Shown here piece by piece: positions 1 through 8,880 of a stretch of 25,243 nucleotides of DNA. The translations under genes and the position numbers were made by a program. Below the pieces are notes generated by a model that saw only the letters and a program-made list of their open reading frames with translations, did not search any database and had not been told where the DNA came from. Positions within the stretch are counted from its first letter, which is position 1, and the number at the start of each line of letters is the position of its first letter. Source of the DNA: JAKJGV01 sp964617565 (GTDB taxonomy: Bacteria; Verrucomicrobiota; Kiritimatiellia; CAIQIC01; JAGNIJ01); the NCBI GenBank assembly GCA_964617565.1, contig CAZTYH010000046.1, forward strand, positions 1 through 25,243, written 5' to 3'.

Positions 1-3000
1 GACGGCATGCAGGATGGTTTTGAGGTCGGCTACGATGGTTATCTGAACACCGGCGACCATGTCATGTTTGCCCTGACGGCTCTTTCGACGAATGCCGTGC
101 AGGGAACCAACAGCATTCGAACCTTGTTCGTCGGCCGATATCTTGAGGGTATCTGTAACTTCGGATTGCTCTCAGATACGCAATTCATTGCGGCAATTGA
201 TGGCGATCGCATTGTTGCCACTTCAATGACAAACACGGCGCCGGCGGTTCCGACGAAGTTGTCCGCGGAGACCGTTTTCGCAGGAATTCCGTCGAGCGTG
301 GTGACGCGTGCCGTCAGCCGCGGTCATCAGTCCGGTACGCGGGTATTTGCGGACACCATGCCGCACATGCTCGATACCGACCGCGACGGCATGTGGGACG
401 GCTTTGAGTTCCAGCACAAATTCATGACCAATGCCTTCGGCACGGTGCTGCGCATACTCGATCCAATTGAAACGGGCGGAAACAATGACGACCCGGATTA
501 CGATGGGTTGAGCAATTATCTCGAGTTCCTCGGACCGGATGGCATGGCCGAAACGATGAACTGGACCGACCCGCGCAATCCGGACACGGATGGCGATGGG
601 ATGCCGGACGGCTGGGAGTATTTCTACGGGTTCAATCCAACCGATCCGAGCGACAAGTGGACCGATCCGGACGAGGACGGGTTGCCCAACTTCCTCGAGT
701 ATGTGTTCGGTTCAAATCCGCGAATGTTTGATACGGATGGCGATGGACTCAGCGACGGTGACGAATTCTTCCTCTATGGGACAGACCCGCTGAATCCCGA
801 TACCGACGGGGACGGCCTGCTTGACGGGCTCGAAGTACAGCTCGGCACCGATCCGACGAAGTGGGATACCGATGGCGACGGGATGCCGGACGGCTTCGAA
901 GTGCTCGATGCGTTCGGCAACCTGCGTCCTCCAGAACTGCGACTGAACCCGCTCGATCCGACCGACGCGGACCTTGACTACTCCGGCGACGGCATGAGCA
1001 ACTTGGAAAACTACCTCGTGCGCGATGGGTTGGTGGGCAATATGCCGGAAGGCGTCATCTGGGATTACTGGCTGGATCCGTTCAGCACCGACTCCGATGG
1101 CGATGGCATGCCGGATAGCTACGAAGTGTACTTCGGCTTGCATCCTATGGATCCGATATTCACCCGGGAAGACGAGTCGCATACCCGTTATGCGGAACTT
1201 GCCGTGGGCGGNNNNNNNNNNNNNNNNNNNNNNNNNNNNNNNNNNNNNNNNNNNNNNNNNNNNNNNNNNNNNNNNNNNNNNNNNNNNNNNNNNNNNNNNN
1301 NNNNNNNNNNNTTCACGTTCAGAGACGCTTTGCGTCAGTCCCAGATCCCCAGTCCGTTTGCAAATGAAGGATACATGGGCCGCTTGGCGACGATACGTGA
1401 TGAGGAAACCCAGACCGAGATCGAAACGTGGCTCCAGACGCAAATCCTCACGGGCGACATTGCCTTGGGTGCGTTCATCAGTTCCGATGAAGACTTTTAC
1501 TGGCTGCCTAATTTCGAGTTCACGATTACGACCAATGTAACCACGTTCCACCTGGGATCCGTAATAGATCTTACCTATGCTAATTGGGAAGCGGACAGTC
1601 CTTCCAATGCGCTTGGTATGGTTGGGATGAGAGGAACCGGACCTAACTTCGGACAGTGGTTTACAATTCCCAGCTCGTTTGAGGCGGTGTTTGATCACTT
1701 CATCGTAGAATGGCCCGATAGTGTTGAGTCGGTTACAAATCACTACGATCAGGCCCTGAACGACCTCTGGCAATTGGTCTGGCCGGGACCGAGCGACCTT
1801 CCGCACTGGCAACAGGTGGAGTTGGCGCCGGACAGCCCGATCCCGCCGCCTCGATGGGGCCATGCGGCGTCCTATGTGCCGGTGTATGAGACGAAGTTGC
1901 CGAGAGATCGTACGCCCGCAAGCGATGCTGCAACAATTACTCTCATGGATAACCGCCAACTCGTCGTTTTGGGCGGTCGTAATGGGGTGACGAAATTCAC
2001 CGATATATGGGAATATCGGATACGCTCCAATATGTGGTATCGAAGCGAAATAGCGTTGGACAGCCTGGATGCAAGGTTCTTGGAAGGGCGCAGTGAGTTC
2101 CAGGCGATCACCAAGTATGCGTATCGCAATACCGGTCCGGGCCTCCCCGATTTTGCGCTGTTCGATCCAAAGGACGATGGATTTGGATTGCCTACGGAAA
2201 GGCCGTACGAAGACAGCCGCAGCATGGATTGGACATACCTGTTCGGTGGCTGGGACAATGTGAATTCCTATTATGAAGGCCAGATATACTATAAATCTTC
2301 CGATGACCAGCGGCCAATTACCGAGACGCTGCATCCGGAGGGCGGAGCGGCCGGCGTGACGGAATATGTTCTGGCTGTTCCGGGGCCGGGCGACATCATC
2401 GGCTCGGGCACCATGAATGGATCAACAAGGTTTGCCATCGGCAACGGGGTGAGCCTGAGTATTGACGGGTTGACGGGCGTCAGGGATTTGACGGGCTATG
2501 CGGCGCTGAATTTCGCTGCCTTTGCCCTGATAACCAACACGCACGAAATCGTTTCTGCGGAACTGGTGCTTGATGTCCGGCGAGCGCCTGCATCCTCCTT
2601 CGATGTGGATGTCTTGGCGGAGATCACCAAAGAACTCAAGCATTCTGAAACGGAATATAACAGCAATCCGGACGAACTCGAGCCCAGCTTGCGCGTGGGA
2701 GGTGCGTTGTTCTTCAATTCACGGATTACAAACTTCGCGATGCCTGTGGCGCCGTTTATCGGCACAGTCAGCATTGATGTGACCGACTTGGTTCGCGATG
2801 TTCTCGAGAATCCGGATCAATTTGACGGTTCCACGATCGGGTTTGTTTTCCATGCGCCTGCGGCAACCGATTATGGACTGATCCGGACAGAAAACAGTCG
2901 AATCGTCGTGGCATACAAGCCGCGATATAGAATTCCGCCGGAATGGCGCGGTCCGTCAACACTATTCTACGAACACTATGTAAGGAAGCTGGAGAAGCGG

Positions 3001-4682
3001 AAGTCGCACGCGATGGCTTACGACCAGAACAAGGATCGCGTGGTCCTGTTCGGCGGCATTGATGGAAATGATGTCTTGGGCGATACGCACGAAGGTACGC
3101 TTCGCATCACAAGCAATCCTCGCTGGATCTGGTGGAAGGAACTGCCTCCGGGCGGGGCTACACCGCCCGCGAGATGGGGCCATTCCATGGTGTATGACGC
3201 TAAGAACGAGCGCTTTGTAATGTTCGGCGGCTTTGATGCGAATCATCGGCCGTTGAATGACCTCTGGTTCTTCTATCCGAGCGAGATCGAGGAAAGCATT
3301 GATATTGATGCGGATGGTGGGGAAACGATCAGCCAGGTGGTTACGAGCTTCGGTTACTGGGAACAGGTTACCGAATACCGCACTACCGATCGCCCGCAAC
3401 CACGTGGTGGGGCCAGTATGATCTACTGGGGCGATTTCGATTGGGATCGCGCAATAGACGGCTATGGCGTCAGCGGGAACAAGCGCAAGATCGTCATGTT
3501 CGGAGGAACGGACGGAAAGACATACTTCAACGATACATGGGTGTTGGATGACTCGGAACTGCCGCGCTGGGTTCTTGTCAACCCGGTGGGCGAGCAGTCG
3601 CAAAGCCCGACTCCGCGCGCCTTNNNNNNNNNNNNNNNNNNNNNNNNNNNNNNNNNNNNNNNNNNNNNNNNNNNNNNNNNNNNNNNNNNNNNNNNNNNNN
3701 NNNNNNNNNNNNNNNNNNNNNNNCGCGCAACGTCTGGGAGCTTGGTGTGCCGGACAACAGTATTGTTGGAACGGTCCGGGCGCCCGCGTATGCGTACAGC
3801 GGGCGTTGGGTCTTCGGAACGGATCTGAACGGTAATTATCCGAACGACGCGACCATGGAGCTTTATTCTCCGTTGTTCAGTCTTGAGTTGCCGAATCCGA
3901 ATTCGACTTCGACCAACATGGGCAGCTATTTCCTCATCTTCCATGAGTGGCTGGATCTGGCCGACGCGAATGACAAGGTCAAGGTGGATGTGCTGCGTCC
4001 GAGGACTTCGGCGGATATCACAACCCGGCGGTCTGATACGAACCGCCCGCCGATCACGATCGTGGGTGAGCGTAATTACGCATATAACACGACCGGGCAT
4101 TGGCGGCGCGTGATCGCGCCTCTTGATCCCGTGGCGAACGAGAGCAACCTCTACCTGCGCTTTACGCTGCTGTCCGATGCGGCCGGCGTGGCCGGTGGCT
4201 GGTACATTGATGATGTGGCGATCGTTCAGGGGGGACAGATCGAGGGCATCTTCTCGAATCAGCCCAACGCAATCGTGAACCTGTTTGGTGTGAACGATCT
4301 GGGCGAGGCCCTGGATGACACCTATGCGTCCGGTTCCGGCTTCTTCCAATTCGGGCTTCTGCCGCAGGGTCAGTACTTCCTGTACAGCCAGGGAGCTACG
4401 GTGGGGCCGATCACGATTGACGAGAGCAACTGGTCGGCATTCCAGAATATCACCAATGGGGCGCTGCCGTTCTCAATCAGCAACTTCAAGATGAACTCCG
4501 GATCCAAGGTGCTGTGGGATGCGGACGTTGGGGCAATGTACCGCGTGGACTACGCGGATGATATACTCGGACCGTGGTCTGTATTGGGCACGCTGTCCGC
4601 AACCAACGATCCCATGGACATCGTGGATACGAATGTGCCGCTGCCTGTTTTGAGGTTCTATAGAGTCATCAAGAATCCTTGA
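1..4682 (+). CDS. Giant multidomain secreted/surface protein, 5' end outside the window
   Basis: The frame is open from base 1, so the start lies upstream; it stops at TGA 4680-4682. From left to right one sees about ten acidic repeats of the type TDGDGMPDGFE up to about nt 1180 (thrombospondin type 3-like calcium motifs), a C-type-lectin-like segment (nt 1312-1720: FTFRDAL, GRLATIRDEE, LGAFIS, YANWEADSPSN), Kelch-like blocks (nt 1830-2080 and 2990-3620: PPRWGHAASY, VVLGGRNG, VVLFGGIDGNDVLGDT, FVMFGGFD, IVMFGGTDG), a beta-rich segment between them resembling DNRLRE domains (nt 2330-2930), and after the second gap a MAM/jelly-roll-like part. It ends in YRVDYADD..GPWSVLGT..RFYRV, a module common at the C-terminus of PVC extracellular proteins. 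Gaps at 1212-1311 and 3624-3723 interrupt it. The frame is 1 before and 3 after the second gap, which I read as an arbitrary gap length and not a mutation, since RNVWELGV continues the Kelch theme. Likely extracellular and adhesive or sugar-binding; the exact role is unknown. Confidence 0.85.
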
Positions 4683-4706
4683 TGCCGTATAGAAAAAGGA
4701 GGAGTC

Positions 4707-5078
4707 ATGCGTTGGGGGAGTCTTGTGCTTGTCGCTCTACTTGGAGTGGGGGCGTGGTACGTCTGGCCGCGGCAAAAGGCTGAAGTGCCGGCGCCGCCAC
4801 CCGTGATTCAGGAAGCGACTCCGCGCGTGGTATGTCCTGTCTGTTCTGGTGAAGGGCAGTTAATGCTTCGCCAAAAGAACCGTAGCGACACACCCTATGC
4901 CTGTCAGGCTTGTGGAGGGCGCGGCTACCGGGAGCTTTCTTTACCCGCCGGGGCAAAGTTATGTCCGGATTGCGGCGGTATGGGAAAGTGTGCACACAAA
5001 GCGGGAACGCGCGTCACGGCAAAACCCTGCATGCGGTGCAACTCGATGGGGTACCTGAAATATCCTCCGGCAAAATAG
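4707..5078 (+). CDS. Membrane-anchored protein with four DnaJ-type CxxCxGxG zinc motifs, no J domain
   Basis: A 123-residue protein. Residues 4-20 form a hydrophobic signal anchor, followed by a Pro-rich linker (27-34). Four cysteine pairs then appear: CPVCSGEG (C43/C46), CQACGGRG (C66/C69), CPDCGGMG (C86/C89) and CMRCNSMG (C108/C111). Four such motifs are what the cysteine-rich domain of DnaJ uses to bind two zinc ions, but there is no J domain and no substrate-binding beta domain. The start ATG at 4707 has a strong AGGAGGAG ribosome site just before it. It begins 24 bp after the giant surface gene and probably shares its transcript. Zinc binding is a family-based inference. A role in folding or redox chemistry outside the inner membrane is possible but not shown. 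Confidence 0.8.
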   Translation: MRWGSLVLVALLGVGAWYVWPRQKAEVPAPPPVIQEATPRVVCPVCSGEGQLMLRQKNRSDTPYACQACGGRGYRELSLPAGAKLCPDCGGMGKCAHKAGTRVTAKPCMRCNSMGYLKYPPAK

Positions 5079-5104
5079 GGGATCCGCAGTAAGAGGAAGC
5101 GGCT

Positions 5105-5349
5105 GTGGGGGNNNNNNNNNNNNNNNNNNNNNNNNNNNNNNNNNNNNNNNNNNNNNNNNNNNNNNNNNNNNNNNNNNNNNNNNNNNNNNNNNNNNNNNNN
5201 NNNNNNNNNNNCGACTTGGCGCAGGAAAAACGCAGTGTCCCTTCTGTCATGGGATGGGAACTTTGCCCGACACGCAGTTTTCATACTGCGCCGCATGCGA
5301 AGGAACGGGCAAGGTTCCGTGCTCCAAGTGCGTGATTGCGACGCAATAA
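5105..5349 (+). CDS. Second DnaJ-type zinc-motif protein, middle lost in assembly gap
   Basis: After the gap at 5112-5211, frame 1 (from 5212) reads 45 residues to TAA 5347-5349. They contain CPFCHGMG, CAACEGTG and CSKC, the same cysteine-glycine motif as the preceding gene. Before the gap, GTG 5105 follows AGAGGA with a 7-base spacer and is a plausible start, 26 bp downstream of the first zinc gene. GTG 5105 and the post-gap reading frame disagree by one frame, expected if the 100 N are an arbitrary length. So this is probably a tandem paralogue whose N-terminal part is not assembled. Start and full length are uncertain; the C-terminal zinc part is clear. Confidence 0.65.
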
Positions 5350-5413
5350 TCAGTTGCTGCACTTCAACACCGGATGGCATCGGCCTGCCCTCTGCCCCCT
5401 GAGCTCTGTCTCT

Positions 5414-6307
5414 TTACCGCAGGTATTTGCCGGTAATCGGCTCCAACGCCTTTTTCACGTCCGCGGGAATTCTGTCGGGTGCAGTGACAATGGCGTTTTC
5501 AAGAGCCTTGCAGCAGGTGCAGTCGCGTTCCGAGGCGATTTTCGGGAGAACCTCCCTGATTATAGCCTGGGCCAATTCGGCATTGGCATGAAGATGGCCG
5601 AGGATCATTTCCACGGTGACCGGCTCCGCTGTCTCGTGCCAGCAGTCGTAATCGGTGATCATGGCTATCGGCGCGTAACAGAGTTCTGCTTCGCGCGCAA
5701 GCTTGGCCTCGGCAAGACTGGTCATGCCGATAACGTCGAAGTCGCAGCGACGGTAAAAATGAGACTCCGCCTTAGTGGAAAAAGCCGGGCCTTCCATGTT
5801 TACGTAGGTACCGCCGTTGTGAACCCGGATGTTCCCATATTGACCGGATTCGGCCACCTGGGAGGCCGACTCATAAATCCGTCCGCGTAACTCATTACAG
5901 ACCGGATTGCCGAAAGCCACATGCGCAGCGATGCCGTTTCCAAAAAAAGTGTGCCGGTCGGACGCCTTGGTGCGGTCGAAATACTGGTCCAGAAGAATGA
6001 CGTCCCGGGGCCTGTAGTCTTCTCGCAAGCTGCCCACCGCGCTTACGGATATGATTCGTTCCACGCCGAGCTTCTTGAGTCCATAAATGTTGGCGCGATG
6101 GTTCAATTCGTGGGGGAGGATTCGATGGCCGTGGCCATGCCGGGGGAGGAAAACCACTTCCACTCCGCGAATGTGCCCGAGAATGAAGGCCTCCGACGGC
6201 TTGCCGAAGGGAGTGTCCACTTCCACGGTCCGGACATCTTTGAGGTCCTCCATATCATACAGGCCGGTTCCACCTAAAATGCCGATCTTCATGGTTTTCG
6301 GGGTCAT
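5414..6307 (-). CDS. mtnP: S-methyl-5'-thioadenosine phosphorylase
   Basis: 297 residues, the usual length for the family. It splits methylthioadenosine with phosphate into adenine and methylthioribose-1-phosphate, the entry to methionine salvage and the removal of the by-product of polyamine synthesis; cytosolic. Visible family signs are the N-terminal GILGGTGLYD, the phosphate-site stretch PRHGHGHRILPHELNHRAN, SVSAVGSLRED, the methionine-loop segment EGPAFSTKAES and MTDYDCW-like ITDYDCW, which points to MTA rather than inosine or guanosine as substrate. ATG 6307 is chosen because AAGGAA sits about 7 bases upstream; an in-frame ATG at 6292 (MKIGIL) is an alternative. It is convergent with the zinc genes and divergent from glgC. 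No other methionine salvage gene is visible here. Confidence 0.95.
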   Translation of the reverse strand: MTPKTMKIGILGGTGLYDMEDLKDVRTVEVDTPFGKPSEAFILGHIRGVEVVFLPRHGHGHRILPHELNHRANIYGLKKLGVERIISVSAVGSLREDYRPRDVILLDQYFDRTKASDRHTFFGNGIAAHVAFGNPVCNELRGRIYESASQVAESGQYGNIRVHNGGTYVNMEGPAFSTKAESHFYRRCDFDVIGMTSLAEAKLAREAELCYAPIAMITDYDCWHETAEPVTVEMILGHLHANAELAQAIIREVLPKIASERDCTCCKALENAIVTAPDRIPADVKKALEPITGKYLR

Positions 6308-6328
6308 ATTAGTTTCCTTTATGCTCCA

Positions 6329-6358
6329 ATCCTACCGAAAAACGGCATTGTTCAGCAA
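6329..6358 (-). promoter_or_regulatory. Candidate promoter of mtnP
   Basis: On the minus strand TTGCTG (6353-6358) and TAGGAT (6329-6334) are separated by 18 bp. This would start transcription near 6322, just ahead of the AAGGAA ribosome site. Judged by eye only. Confidence 0.4.
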
Positions 6359-6440
6359 GGGTTCAGGTGTTCCATCTCCGCTCCAAAATCATGATAAACC
6401 CAGTCGGTTGCAGTGCATGAAAGAGGACGCCTTTTTATTA

Positions 6441-6468
6441 TTGTCTTTGCCACGGTGTTTCATAAGGT
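6441..6468 (+). promoter_or_regulatory. Candidate promoter of glgC
   Basis: TTGTCT (6441-6446) and TAAGGT (6463-6468) with a 16-bp spacer lie about 40 bp before the chosen glgC start at 6506. This supports the short start and argues against the longer reading frame from 6413. Judged by eye only. Confidence 0.35.
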
Positions 6469-6505
6469 AACGATGGGATTCAGACAGAGCCAAGAGGTGT
6501 CCTTC

Positions 6506-7735
6506 ATGAACATTGTTGCGGTTATTATGGGCGGAGGTCAGGGGCAGCGGCTTCAGCCGTTGACGCGGGATCGGGCGAAGCCGGCCGTGCCGATTGCGGG
6601 CAAGTATCGCCTGGTGGACATCCCGATCAGTAATTGCATCAACAGCGGTATCCGCAAAATATTTCTTCTCACCCAGTTTAACAGTGTTTCGCTGCATCGT
6701 CATGTTTCTGCGACCTACCGGTTTGATCAGTTTTCGCCCAGTTATGTCGCACTGCTCGCCGCACAGCAAACGCCGGGCTCGGAGACCTGGTTTCACGGGA
6801 CGGCGGATGCCGTACGCCAGAATTTCAGATATTTCATGGATGAGGAGCCCGATCTAATCATTGTGCTGTCTGGCGATCAGCTCTATCGAATGAATTTTGC
6901 GGAAGTGGTGGAAAACCATTTGAAGAGCAACGCGGATGTTTCCATTGCGACCAAGCCTGTTGAACGGCTTGAGGCGGGTGCCCTGGGGATCATGCAGGTT
7001 GACTCCAAAGGGCGGATAATTCGGTTCGTGGAGAAACCCGGTAATTCGCCGGTGTTGGATGAGTTGCGGGCGCCAATATACAAGGACGAGCGCTATCTCG
7101 CGAGCATGGGTATTTATGTGTTCAAGACAAGTGTGCTCAAGGAGTTGCTCGACAATGACAAGCCCGATTTTGGAAAGCACATCATTCCTGCATCCATTGA
7201 ATCGTACAAGGTGTACAGCTATGTCTTCGAAGGTTATTGGAAGGACATCGGAACCATTCGCTCTTTCTGGGAAGCGAATGTCGCGCTGACGGATGTCGTG
7301 CCGGAGTTTAATTTCTATGACGCCAAGGCCCCCATCCATACCCACATGCGATTTCTGCCGCCTTCGAAAATCAATTGCTGCGATCTGAACCGTTGTTTGC
7401 TTTCAGAGGGGTGTATCATTTCAGGGCATCGGATTCTTCATTCGATCGTCGGGGTTCGGGCCATCGTGGGCGAGGGCAGTGTGATCGAGCATTCGGTCAT
7501 TATGGGTGCGGACTTGTATGAGCGGAGTTCAGAAGACGGGGTTCCACGCATTGGTATTGGTCGAGATTGCTATATTCGTAATGCGATCGTAGACAAAAAC
7601 GCACGGATTGGCGATGGGGCTTACATCACGCCCGATAACAAGCCAGATAACACTGTTACGCCGGAATACACGGTGCGCGACGGAATCGTTGTGATCCCCA
7701 AGAACGCGATTATCCCGTCGGGAACCAGGATCTGA
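6506..7735 (+). CDS. glgC: Glucose-1-phosphate adenylyltransferase (ADP-glucose pyrophosphorylase)
   Basis: 409 residues. It makes ADP-glucose from ATP and glucose-1-phosphate, the committed and allosterically controlled step of bacterial glycogen synthesis. The N-terminal nucleotidyltransferase domain shows MGGGQGQRLQPLTRDRAKP, then GKYRLVDIPISNCINSG, HGTADAVRQN, SGDQLYRMNF, and EGYWKDIGT. The C-terminal part, from about residue 290, is the repetitive left-handed beta-helix type (RHILHSIVGVRA-like, SVIEHSVIMGAD, RNAIVDKNARIGDGA). ATG 6506 gives the usual N-terminus and has GAGGTG 6 bases upstream; the frame is open further up to 6413, but those 31 residues look non-coding. No glgA, glgB or glgP stands next to it, so it is probably a lone transcription unit. 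Confidence 0.95.
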   Translation: MNIVAVIMGGGQGQRLQPLTRDRAKPAVPIAGKYRLVDIPISNCINSGIRKIFLLTQFNSVSLHRHVSATYRFDQFSPSYVALLAAQQTPGSETWFHGTADAVRQNFRYFMDEEPDLIIVLSGDQLYRMNFAEVVENHLKSNADVSIATKPVERLEAGALGIMQVDSKGRIIRFVEKPGNSPVLDELRAPIYKDERYLASMGIYVFKTSVLKELLDNDKPDFGKHIIPASIESYKVYSYVFEGYWKDIGTIRSFWEANVALTDVVPEFNFYDAKAPIHTHMRFLPPSKINCCDLNRCLLSEGCIISGHRILHSIVGVRAIVGEGSVIEHSVIMGADLYERSSEDGVPRIGIGRDCYIRNAIVDKNARIGDGAYITPDNKPDNTVTPEYTVRDGIVVIPKNAIIPSGTRI

Positions 7736-7760
7736 GAAAAGAATTTCGGCCCCCACCTTC

Positions 7761-7829
7761 GCGAGCTCGCATTCGCCCGCCGCTACGCCGCGGGAGTCTT
7801 CGTTCAGTGCTGCGCTCCGAACGAAGACT
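7761..7829. repeat. Cluster of three palindromic elements abutting tRNA-Lys
   Basis: Three inverted repeats are packed in 69 bp: the perfect palindrome GCGAGCTCGC (7761-7770); CCCGC/GCGGG (7776-7780 and 7790-7794); and a perfect 11-bp pair AGTCTTCGTTC/GAACGAAGACT (7795-7805 and 7819-7829) whose 13-base loop can pair further (AGTG/CGCT). The last arm reaches the terminal A of the tRNA CCA end. There is no T-run after it, so a simple intrinsic terminator is unlikely. It may be an interspersed extragenic palindromic repeat that also folds at the end of the tRNA and glgC transcripts. Confidence 0.6.
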
Positions 7830-7904
7830 GGTGAGCCGGCTGGGGCTCGAACCCAGGACCACAAGCTTAAAAGGCTCGTGCTCTACCAACTGAGCTACCG
7901 GCCC
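7829..7904 (-). tRNA. tRNA-Lys (UUU)
   Basis: The minus strand folds into a full cloverleaf of 76 bases: acceptor GGGCCGG paired with CCGGCTC (one G-T), D arm GCTC/GAGC, anticodon stem CGAGC/GCTTG with loop CTTTTAA giving anticodon TTT, and T arm CTGGG-TTCGAGC-CCCAG. The discriminator is A and CCA is encoded. Confidence 0.97.
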
Positions 7905-7914
7905 ATCAATTTCA

Positions 7915-7932
7915 TCTGGTTGGAAAACCAGA
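7915..7932. other. Hairpin in the leader of tRNA-Lys
   Basis: TCTGGTT and AACCAGA (7915-7921, 7926-7932) form a perfect 7-bp stem around a 4-base loop. On the minus strand it falls at the predicted 5' end of the precursor, 10 bases ahead of the mature tRNA, where it could influence 5' processing. The function is not shown. Confidence 0.4.
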
Positions 7933-7938
7933 CGCAGT

Positions 7939-7967
7939 ACGTTAGAGTAATCTTCGGACTTTGTCAA
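7939..7967 (-). promoter_or_regulatory. Promoter of tRNA-Lys
   Basis: On the minus strand a perfect TTGACA (7962-7967) and TAACGT (7939-7944) are separated by exactly 17 bp, which places the start near 7932 and leaves a leader of about 27 bases before the tRNA. Confidence 0.55.
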
Positions 7968-7995
7968 AATAAGCCGTCGGGAGTATTTATATATT

Positions 7996-8826
7996 ATGGG
8001 GTATGTATCGGACAGTCCATGGGAAGGATCTTACGGCCGGCGTCGGCTAACGCCCGCGGTGCGAAAGCTGCTTTTTGCCATGGCCGGGGTTTTCGTGATG
8101 GAGTTGCTGCTGTCTCGCGAGGTCCGTAGTCTTTTCATGGAGATGTTCGCGCTGAGCATTCCTGGTCTGAAGAAGGGATTTCTCTGGCAGCCTTTGACCT
8201 ATATTTTCCTTCACGCGAACCTTATCCACCTGCTTCTAAACGGGCTGGTATTGTTTTTTATCGGACCGGAAACAGAGCGCGCGATAGGCAAAAAACAATT
8301 CTACCTGCTCTTTCTTCTGAGCGGCGTTCTCGGTGGATTGGGGTGGGTTATCATTACGAACGCACCGTGGACTTATTGCATCGGGGCGTCAGGCGCGGTG
8401 TTCGGTGTGATCGGTGCCTTTGCGGCCCTGTATCCAGACCAGCCTATAACCCTGCTCGTATTCTTTATTCTACCCGTAACGATGAAAGCGTGGGTCCTTG
8501 CTGTGGTGCTCGGGACCGTGGAATTGATATATATGCTTCAACCCGGAAGTGGCGGAATTGCGTATTCGGCGCACTTGGCCGGTGGCATTGCTGGATACTT
8601 GTATGCTGCGCTCGCGTTTCGTGGGGGAGGACCGCTTCGCCATCTTTTTGAGCGGCGGCGTTCTTTCGGTTGGCGTGTAATGCAGGGCGGGCGTGATGAT
8701 GGGGCTGCATTGCAACAAGAAGTGGACCGCATTCTCGATAAAATTGCTTTTGAAGGAATGAGCAGCCTTACCCGCCGTGAACGCGAAACACTGGAGCGCG
8801 CCAGCCGGAATCGCAAGGGAAGGTGA
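7996..8826 (+). CDS. Rhomboid family intramembrane serine protease
   Basis: 276 residues with about six membrane helices. Rhomboids cut transmembrane segments of partner proteins inside the membrane. The catalytic pair is visible: Ser132 in GASGAVFG and His193 in SAHLAGG. The oxyanion/loop signature HANLIHLLLNGL (H73, N75, H78, N82) is also present, so the enzyme looks active. After the last helix comes a charged tail with ILDKIAFEGMSSLTRRERETLE (pattern ILDKI..G..SLT..E...L), which is seen at the end of many bacterial rhomboids and is probably a regulatory tail. The ATG at 7996 has only a weak GGGAG upstream. It stands alone, divergent from tRNA-Lys and convergent with rnc. Confidence 0.92.
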   Translation: MGYVSDSPWEGSYGRRRLTPAVRKLLFAMAGVFVMELLLSREVRSLFMEMFALSIPGLKKGFLWQPLTYIFLHANLIHLLLNGLVLFFIGPETERAIGKKQFYLLFLLSGVLGGLGWVIITNAPWTYCIGASGAVFGVIGAFAALYPDQPITLLVFFILPVTMKAWVLAVVLGTVELIYMLQPGSGGIAYSAHLAGGIAGYLYAALAFRGGGPLRHLFERRRSFGWRVMQGGRDDGAALQQEVDRILDKIAFEGMSSLTRRERETLERASRNRKGR

Positions 8827-8861
8827 AACCTGCGTGCCGCGGCGGAGCTTCTGCGCGAGGC

Positions 8862-8876
8862 CGGGAAGCTTTCCCG
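8862..8876. terminator. Possible hairpin terminator between rhomboid gene and rnc
   Basis: CGGGAA-GCT-TTCCCG is a perfect 6-bp stem with a 3-base loop in the 54 bp between two convergent genes. The T-run that follows is very short, so termination by this alone is doubtful. Confidence 0.3.
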
Positions 8877-8880
8877 CCTT

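Noticed and set aside
712..2334. Long minus-strand open frame of 540 residues
   Set aside because: It lies antisense to the giant surface protein, runs through a gap, has a low-complexity Arg/Ile-rich translation and no recognisable domain. The plus frame has clear domains.
3624..3747. Frameshift in the giant protein between 3623 and 3747
   Set aside because: The frame change coincides with an N run of standard length, so it reflects unknown gap length, not a mutation.
3462..4349. Minus-strand open frame of 295 residues
   Set aside because: Antisense shadow of the giant protein's C-terminal part and spans N.
7961..7996. TTGTCA-17-TATTTA as a promoter for the rhomboid gene
   Set aside because: It would start transcription at the start codon itself; the same bases serve better as the tRNA-Lys promoter on the other strand.
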